Source of the DNA: Ophioderma brevispina
Taxonomy: Eukaryota > Echinodermata > Ophiuroidea > Amphilepidida > Ophiodermatidae
Assembly: GCA_023653785.1 (NCBI GenBank)
Contig: JAMKCH010007111.1
Span: forward strand, 45,595-109,594
DNA: 64,000 nucleotides
Direction of reading: 5' to 3'
Below the pieces are notes generated by a model that worked only from the letters and a program-made list of their open reading frames with translations, was not told the origin of the DNA and searched no databases. The translations under genes were made by a program, and so were the position numbers. This document shows, one piece after another, positions 58,563-64,000 of this stretch; position 1 is the stretch's first letter; every line of letters starts with the position of its first letter.

Positions 58563-59397
58563 AATGAGCTCAATGAATTGGCTTGATTCTGTAGTCTGTT
58601 ATGTCGCGTATCCACATTCATAGAACAGTTTTGTATAAATGACCGGCTCTTAACCACCTGCTTGAGCTCTTTTTGGATGACCAATATGGCCATCAGTGCT
58701 TCAATTACGAAGCCCAGGTTTCCAATTCATTGTATAGAGATCAGTGTTCGAAACCCACTAATGCGCGGTTCAGCAATCTACGTACTTTTCAATGGACCAA
58801 GTAGCGCTTCTTTGTATAATGTAGAGTTTCCTAATTTTATTTTAAAAAATATATTTTCTCAAGATCCAGGCTCATTTTATAAAAATTAGGCACAAATGTA
58901 TGCCATTTTTGATTAAAATTATTATATTTAAAGGAAAAACGTTAAATTAAAGCTGTGTTTTTTAATTCCAATGTTAAAGAGTCACGCGATAGTCTTTCAT
59001 ACAGGCCAGAACTTGACTAACCACCGATCATCTTTCAATTGGTGTGAAAGACTAAACATGGCTTGTGGCAAAAGGATAGCGTAAATAATAAACGTGGCGG
59101 CTTCCTTAAATAGTCTACTGCTTTCTGCTTCGAAAGTTAAGCGTGCAAATGATGTTTTCCTTTCTCTTCTCTTTCCCTTTCGCAAAGGAAATACTCCATA
59201 CCATGCAAACATCTGGTACGTTATATTTAGAGGATATTCTTATATGTGCCGATATATTTAGAACCATAAATTCCTTTAAAGGCGTTTGTTCTATCATTTG
59301 CGAAAGCTGAGAGATAGGTGTAATTTAGATGTTTATCGTGTAGGGTCGTGTTCATATTTAGATTGCAATCATTCACTAGAGTAACGAAAATGTTTAA
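58563..59397. other. Unassigned stretch
   Basis: Open frames are short and overlapping (58662-58889 plus; 58997-59297 minus) with no domain. TTTAAAGGAAAAACG at 58927 again resembles a MITE end, unpaired. Confidence 0.4.
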
Positions 59398-60345
59398 AGA
59401 GAATAAAACAATTTAAAGCGAATCCAAGAAGTTAGCTGAAGTGAAAGTACGATTAAAATTCCGATTGATTTGAGTACTGAGGAATAAGGTCATATTTTAG
59501 AAGTAAGAGTACAGCAGTACGATTGAAAAAAAAATAAACATAAAATATGGGATTAAATATATCACCTCAATTTGCTCCATCTATCTTGGAAGTCTACTAT
59601 TTCCCCTAAGCACCATTTGTCACTTGGAAATCATTCTCTTTCAAATTTCAACGCGTGATGTCAAAGTTATATAAAATACAACAAAACCCATATGAAAAAG
59701 CCATATGAAAAATTGAAACAAATCTAACTGTGGCGTTGACACACCAACTCTATTGTTTTTGTATGAGAAAATGTTGCTTGTTAATAAAATTCAATGTTTA
59801 AGATTTCCTGTCAAGGTTTTCTGATTAACTGCTAAAACAATGGTTATGTCAAAAAGTAGGATTTTTACCGCCATCGTACGCCCGTTTCAACTCGTTTCAC
59901 TTCACCTGTGGGCCAAAAGAATGCATAGAAGCATTTGGGGTTCATTCCCTGAGGTTAAGCGCTTTCCATTACTATGTATTCGATTAGTGTCATGTTCCCC
60001 CCGTGTGAACCTTTGGTCTATGTGTGTGACCTTTGACCTGGGATTTGTACTCTGCTCAGGTCAGTGGTCCCTTTGACCAAATTTGGTGGTCATTGGGCAT
60101 TTCTACCTTCATGCAAATATCAGCACCATATCTCAAAGCATTACGAAATGCATAGCCGGACAGATTGACAGATTGGGCATTTCTACGAAAATTTATTTCA
60201 AACTGACCTCTAGATGATCTTAGAACTTTTTGGGTCATTCCGAAACCCTAATAACAAACGTCTCACTGTACTCCTCTACCTTCATGCTAATATCAGCTCA
60301 CAAACATCAAAGCATAACGAAATACATAGCCGGACAGAAAAATAG
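59398..60345. repeat. Block B', partial copy of block B
   Basis: It matches 40628-41370 in order: GCGAATCCAAGAAG, GAAAGTACGATT, GAGTACTGAGGAATAAGGTC, GTTTAAGATTTCCTGT, ACCGCCATCGTACG, TTTCAACTCGTTTCACTTCA, CCTGAGGTTAAGCGCTTTCC, then the TGACCTTTGACCT / ATAGCCGGACAGA repeat. The last part is internally duplicated (ACCTTCATGCAAATATCAGC and ACCTTCATGCTAATATCAGC). A perfect DR1 (minus strand) lies at 60027-60039. The copy stops where block B has its TTAA MITE. Confidence 0.8.
60027..60039 (-). promoter_or_regulatory. Perfect DR1-type nuclear receptor motif
   Basis: TGACCTTTGACCT is the complement of AGGTCAAAGGTCA, the known DR1 pattern bound by RXR/HNF4/COUP-TF-type receptors. It sits in a dispersed repeat, so function is not implied. 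Confidence 0.4.
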
Positions 60346-60366
60346 ATCTATTTTTAGAGGTATACC

Positions 60367-60776
60367 CAGCTAACAATATGACGTTTTCCAGAACGTTGTC
60401 AAACGTTTCCGTTTGGTTACGGAAACGTTTCAAGGAAACGTTTTGGCAACGCAAAAAGTGTAGACACTTTTTTACGTTCTAGAAACGTTTTACAAAAAAC
60501 GTATTTAAAAACGTCCTTGGAACGTTATGAAACGTTTCCGTAACCTGGCCGGAAATGGCATTGGTTTTTGACAACGTCGAAGAACGTTTTGGAAACGTTT
60601 CAAACGTTTCTACAACGTTTCTGTAACGTTGCTATAGCATATTTTTTCTAGTTGCCAGAACCTTGGAAACGTTTCTACAACGTTTCTGTAACGTTGCTAT
60701 GGCATATTTTTTTCTGGTTGCCAGAACCTTGGAAACGTTTCTACAACGTTTCTGTAACGTTACTATAGCACACTTT
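60367..60776. mobile_element. AACGTT-array element with 66-bp tandem units
   Basis: I count 18 AACGTT hexamers in about 400 bp, plus several near-misses. The left end ACCCAGCTAACA resembles the ACCCAGC(A)AACA terminus of AACGTT-rich MITEs known in other marine animals; no matching right end was found, so it seems truncated. The right part is a 66-bp tandem repeat, TTGGAAACGTTTCTACAACG then TTTCTGTAACGTTGCTATAG, about 2.7 copies (from about 60590, 60661 and 60727). No coding capacity. Confidence 0.8.
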
Positions 60777-60934
60777 TGGGTTGGTTTCATTGAACTGTCG
60801 CTCTATCTGTTTCTTTTTTCATAGTAATTTCCCCTGTGAAAAACTCTCTAAAAAGAATAAGGATCACGCCAGATGTCCATCCGTTTGGCTCTTTAAAGAT
60901 TTAAATTTCACTCTTTTACGCTTTTCGAGTAGTG

Positions 60935-61012
60935 GTAGTATTTATTTATTTGAGCTTTCATTATACATGTTATACAGGGTAACCCCTTCAGTGTAAAGCA
61001 CTGCTATCCTTG
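60935..61012 (-). mobile_element. LINE 3'-terminal fragment
   Basis: On the minus strand: GGACCCCAAGGATAGCAGTG, CTTTACACTGAAGGGGTTAC, CCTGTATAACATGTATAATG, AAAGCTCAAATAAATAAATA. The AATAAATAAATA end after a GTATAATG stretch is typical of LINE 3' tails. It lies in the orientation of the gene upstream and could supply a polyadenylation signal to it. Confidence 0.5.
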
Positions 61013-61309
61013 GGGTCCTATTTCAAGATGTACATTTAAACATACAAAATGAAAATACAGTCTGTGAGAAAACAATTACAAAAAATATAATTACATCAGA
61101 TAAAACAATCATTGCATGTCATGTGATAAAGTGCAACTGATTTGAATTGACTCAATGCCATAGAGTTTGGTGCTCTGACATGAAATTACGCAAACCAGAA
61201 TTACCGTCCCCTTTCCACTGAAACAAGTAACTTATGGAGCAAAATATTATTGCACGTATGTTGAAGATAGAATTAGTCTCCGTATTTGGGCTACGTACGT
61301 TAATCTCAC

Positions 61310-61453
61310 CTTCAGATCCGGCATCGTCCTCATATTCGGAAATCAACCTTCCAGGGCGACGTCTCTGCCTTGACGTCGGCTCATCATTTTCTGTGTCTAT
61401 GTTAGAGGTCTCCTCGGCTTTCCGTCTTTTGATCTTGGCTTTCTCAAAGTCGT
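61310..61453 (-). CDS. Exon 3 of the DUF4806-type gene
   Basis: Acceptor CTGTGTTTGCAATAG|ACGAC; donor TCTGAAG|GTGAGATT. 144 nt, phase 1 at both ends. It encodes the A-E-E-T-S-N-I motif followed by a charged linker rich in R, E and D, as expected between the N-terminal module and a distant C-terminal domain. The codons show no disruption. Confidence 0.75.
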
Positions 61454-62305
61454 CTATTGCAAACACAGAGTGAAAAAGTGTCTTTTCTAACCATCATCGT
61501 ATGCATAGAATTTTTCAAACAAATCAAGTAATGTCTTTGAACTTCGAAGTGTAACTTTGTTCCATTTTGATAAAACTCTGATTCTGGATTTCTGGAAGCG
61601 CAGTTGAAATTCCTAACGTCATTCGAAAAAAATGATAAAAAGTATCTGAAAATTGCTGTGCTTGTTAGAAATGGCTAATTCTATAACTTTGAAATTTCCA
61701 TTTCTATTATTAGCTTATATTTCACTCCTTTTAAAGATATTAAAAATAAATTATTTATTTAGACATTGTAATTCAACTTACTCTCCATCCAAACTTTGCG
61801 TATTTTATGTCGGCCCCATCTCTCTTTATCTGGCGCGTGGTGCTTCCTGGCCTTTGTTAATGTGATTATAGTTAGGCCAATAGCAGTATACCTGGTCCTG
61901 TAGAAGAAATGGGTGAGTGAGGCCAAAGTAAAGAAGATGAAACAACAACAAAAAGAAATACAGACAAACGACATTCAGGCAAGTTAACGAGGGTATATAC
62001 TTGTGGTGGACTTTTCCTTTGTTACATTAGACAAGTCGCAATAGACACATAAGTCATGACGGAATAAAGCAATGCATAAGAAATGAACAAGTATACTTCA
62101 GCATTATTGGAACTGAAAGGGAACCTTGGCCTGGGGAAGAACTGCGTGAGTGCGAGAACATCTCGTGGAGCAAAGTGGATAACAGTTGCAGACATTAAAG
62201 AAAGACTACTTCTTCCTGTTCAAGCCATGATGTCGAAACAACTTCTACGGTTTCGTCGTCATCTTGGGAATCTGCTTCAAAAATAACTACGGCGTAATCT
62301 TTCAT
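61310..62305 (-). CDS. N-terminal part of a DUF4806-type protein gene (three exons)
   Basis: Exons at 62210-62305, 61782-61897 and 61310-61453 on the minus strand, with introns of 312 and 328 nt. Exon 1 starts MKDYAVVIFEAD and has ETVEVVSTSWLEQEE; exon 2 has DQVYCYWPNYN, then (other frame) HHAPDKERWGRHKIRKVWME; exon 3 has DDFEKAKIKRRKAEETSN and a basic/acidic RQRRRP ... EYEDD tail. The order VVEF-like start, V-P/S-x-x-W-L, C-Y-W-P, W-x-x-H-x-I/V-R, A-E-x-T-S-x-I/L is, from memory, that of multi-copy uncharacterised animal proteins that often end in DUF4806. Their function is unknown. The acceptor TTCTTCTACAG, donors GTAAGT and GTGAGA, and exon 2/3 phase (A|AC) support a gene. Exon 2 carries one base too many (or lacks two), so this copy is a pseudogene or has an assembly error. 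Later exons were not found. Confidence 0.7.
61782..61897 (-). CDS. Exon 2 of the DUF4806-type gene, with frame shift
   Basis: Acceptor TTTCTTCTACAG|GACC and donor GGAGA|GTAAGTTG are both strong. Length is 116 nt. The first part must be read from GAC to give DQVYCYWPNYNHINK; the last part must be read one base later to give ARKHHAPDKERWGRHKIRKV and to join exon 3. The switch lies near AACAAAGGCC (about 61846-61856). Confidence 0.7.
62210..62305 (-). CDS. Exon 1 of the DUF4806-type gene
   Basis: 32 codons from the ATG at 62303-62305. Acidic (DSQDDDETVE) and ends in the S-W-L-E-Q-E-E stretch. The donor GAA|GTAGTC is weaker than the others. The alternative, reading on, meets a stop within four codons, and phase 0 fits exon 2's frame that gives YCYWP. 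The plus-strand frame at 62083-62286 is antisense to it. Confidence 0.65.
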
Positions 62306-62339
62306 GAAGTTCATCTATGTAAATATCAATAAAGGCAAT

Positions 62340-62789
62340 TACACTGTAACAAATCACTGTAAACTTACAAAACTGACGGTAAAATGCCGTAATTTCCAAG
62401 ACTTTGCTTGATTTTGAACGTGAAATAGACATTATTACACTGTTAGAAATCTTCGTAAATTTACATTCACTGTTAGAATATTTGTAATTGTTACATATTT
62501 TGCGGTCAAACGACCATCTTTTCGATTTTTAAAACCGGAAAGTACACTGTACAAGTTAAACAAATATAACCTTTCCACTGCAAACAGTTGTATAATGTTC
62601 TATTACACGTCTGTAAAATTACTACAGAATATCTACAAAGTAAAACAAGAGCACACTAATACTTTGCAGTAAACGATAGAGAATAACAGCAAACATTATT
62701 AAATGATTTTACACTGTTATAAATTTACGGTATTACTGCAATCTGCAATGGATCCTGGAACTGCTAGTAATTACCGTAATTAATTAATC
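62340..62789. mobile_element. ACTGTNA/TTACGGTA-rich element
   Basis: TTACACTGTAACAAATCACT near the left end and, on the opposite strand from the right, TTAATTACGGTAATTACTAG and CAGTAATACCGTAAATTTAT. ACTGTAA, ACTGTTA and their complements recur throughout (62347, 62358, 62440, 62470, 62715). The motif set is that of small DNA elements known in fish and invertebrates. The exact boundaries and superfamily are uncertain. It lies just upstream of the DUF4806-type gene's first exon. Confidence 0.55.
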
Positions 62790-62817
62790 GGGGGGGGGGG
62801 GGGGGGGGGGTGGGGGG
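62790..62817 (+). repeat. Poly-G run (21) plus G6
   Basis: G21 at 62790-62810, then T, then six G, directly after TTAATTAATC at the edge of the ACTGTNA-rich element. Confidence 0.95.
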
Positions 62818-64000
62818 TTTAAGGCAGGTCCTTCAATTGTTTTTAATATCCAATATCTGAAATTGATTTCATTTAATCGTTTATACATCTTTCCTACACA
62901 TGTATTTACGGAAAAATACATGAGTACAGAGACAGGGTAAATCCGCCAGGTCTATTGGGGGAAAGTGGAGGCGGTTGAAACTCTATACGGTGCTGTGTAG
63001 GCCCCCTAATTGGGCGGATCACACAAGTGAAAAAAATTTCACATTTAATTGATCATTTTTTCCTTTGAAATTTAAGCCTAAAACTTTGGTAAATTGAGTT
63101 TTTGCATAATTTCATCAGCTAAAAAAAAAATAAACCCTTGAGTGTTCAATGGATTTGCCGAAATTTGCGAAGGCGGCGCTTGCATTATGACGTCACACCC
63201 AGCAGGTTCTAGGTAGTTATTTGGTATTATTACTGTTAATGGATAGAGGGGACACACCATTTACCTACGCTCGTCTTGGCACACAGCGCCGCCCATTGTT
63301 GAAGAAAATCTTGTGCAACCTTGGCAATCTCACTGCGCTAGGGAGTTATCAACCACATCATAATCGGCTAAGCGTGGAAAACTCCACGTACACACATTGT
63401 CAGATAGCGTTGATTCGGATTTTTTGTACATTGCGGTACATGGGAGATTGCGCAAAATACTTGGCCTATCATAACGATTTACGCACCAAAATATTCCTAC
63501 TAAATGGTCGAGTTAGCTGACTATTTAAATAATGTTTAATTTTTGAAAAAAGACGAAAAAAACGTGAAAAATACGATCCATACAAGCATTTTCTTACCTT
63601 ATCAGCCTCTTATCAGCTGCTCCAATTCTCGATTGCTGTTGTCAAGTCATTCCACACGTCAGGCTAACAAAAACTAGTGAGGCCAAAGGGGTCTTTTTTG
63701 TCAGGAACCTGTTTCTAAGCTCAGATTGCCCACCTGATTCGTTGATTTCGCGATCTCCAAGGTACCACCGCGACACCGTTTTTTCATTACTTGTTCAAGC
63801 TAATCGCAGAGCATTTAACACACACAGCTTTTGGCTGCTAGGGAGTCCCATGACGTAGCGCATGTCTAAGAATAGCCGGCCAATTAGCGATGCCGATACA
63901 GAATAGGTGCGATGTGTCCCACACTAGAGATGCTATGGGAGCGTAAATGGCGTGGGCATATCAAATCAATACCCAAGCAAACGTTACTTATAATCAAGAA
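62818..64000. other. Upstream flank of the minus-strand gene; no further gene seen
   Basis: CpG density rises at 63165-63300 and 63740-63960. A perfect CRE palindrome TGACGTCA stands at 63188-63195, about 0.9 kb upstream of the gene's ATG, and ATGACGTAGCGC at 63851. This could be promoter DNA or yet another repeat. The frame at 63221-63520 (plus) has no recognisable domain. Confidence 0.4.
63188..63195. promoter_or_regulatory. CRE-like palindrome TGACGTCA
   Basis: An exact CREB/ATF consensus in a locally CpG-rich stretch upstream of the minus-strand gene. A single 8-mer is expected by chance about once in 64 kb, so weight is low. Confidence 0.3.

Noticed and set aside
62083..62286. 67-codon plus-strand frame near the right end
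   Set aside because: Antisense to exon 1 of the minus-strand gene, which has motif and phase support.

Overview
The window reads as gene-poor, A+T-rich nuclear DNA of a eukaryote. There are no operon-like gene runs, rRNA, canonical tRNA or CRISPR. What is present is tRNA-derived SINEs, decayed non-LTR retrotransposons, many short inverted-repeat DNA elements, microsatellites and one intron-containing gene. The repeat repertoire (SINE tails reading GCGCTATATAAAT, AACGTT-rich elements, GGCCGGACAGACAGACAG repeats with TGACCTTTGACC motifs, CYWP-type proteins) suggests a marine invertebrate, perhaps an echinoderm or another deuterostome. The species cannot be read from the sequence. All homology below was found by eye; no percent identity or database result is implied.

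Layout. 0.5-8.7 kb: a SINE, a short TIR element at 2.0 kb, a DR1-rich repeat at 3.7 kb, and two TTAA-flanked MITEs at 4.6 and 5.1 kb. 8.7-19.3 kb: large non-coding repeat block A, interrupted by a 1.4-kb TIR element and a LINE 3' end, then a 970-bp TA-flanked element and a second partial copy, A'. 20.0-23.8 kb: a 3.4-kb foldback element and a small MITE. 24-34 kb: A+T-rich DNA, a poly-G-bearing MITE (E), another TTAA MITE, several degenerate tandem arrays and strand-asymmetric low-complexity tracts. 34.6-38.3 kb: block C with a 1.5-kb TIR insertion. 40.6-48.3 kb: block B, a paralogue of A, carrying an inverted copy of E (E'). 53.2-56.4 kb: block D, a paralogue of C with three MITE insertions that C lacks. 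57.4-58.6 kb: a broken LINE reverse-transcriptase fragment. 59.4-60.3 kb: block B', a partial copy of B. 60.4-60.8 kb: an AACGTT-array element.

The best-supported host gene lies on the minus strand at 61.3-62.3 kb. Three exons with convincing splice sites and compatible phases encode the N-terminus of a protein resembling uncharacterised animal proteins that often carry a C-terminal DUF4806 domain. Exon 2 has a net one-base frame problem. Exons beyond the third were not found before repeats begin. A weaker candidate is a first exon encoding a membrane segment at 45.7-45.8 kb, minus strand.

The main story is repeat dynamics. Paralogous non-coding blocks (A/B/A'/B', C/D) act as mutual empty-site controls, so individual insertions can be dated relative to the duplications. 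Five element families share a TTAA-type target. Over twenty poly-G/poly-C runs of 10-29 bases occur, several at matching positions in paralogous elements.
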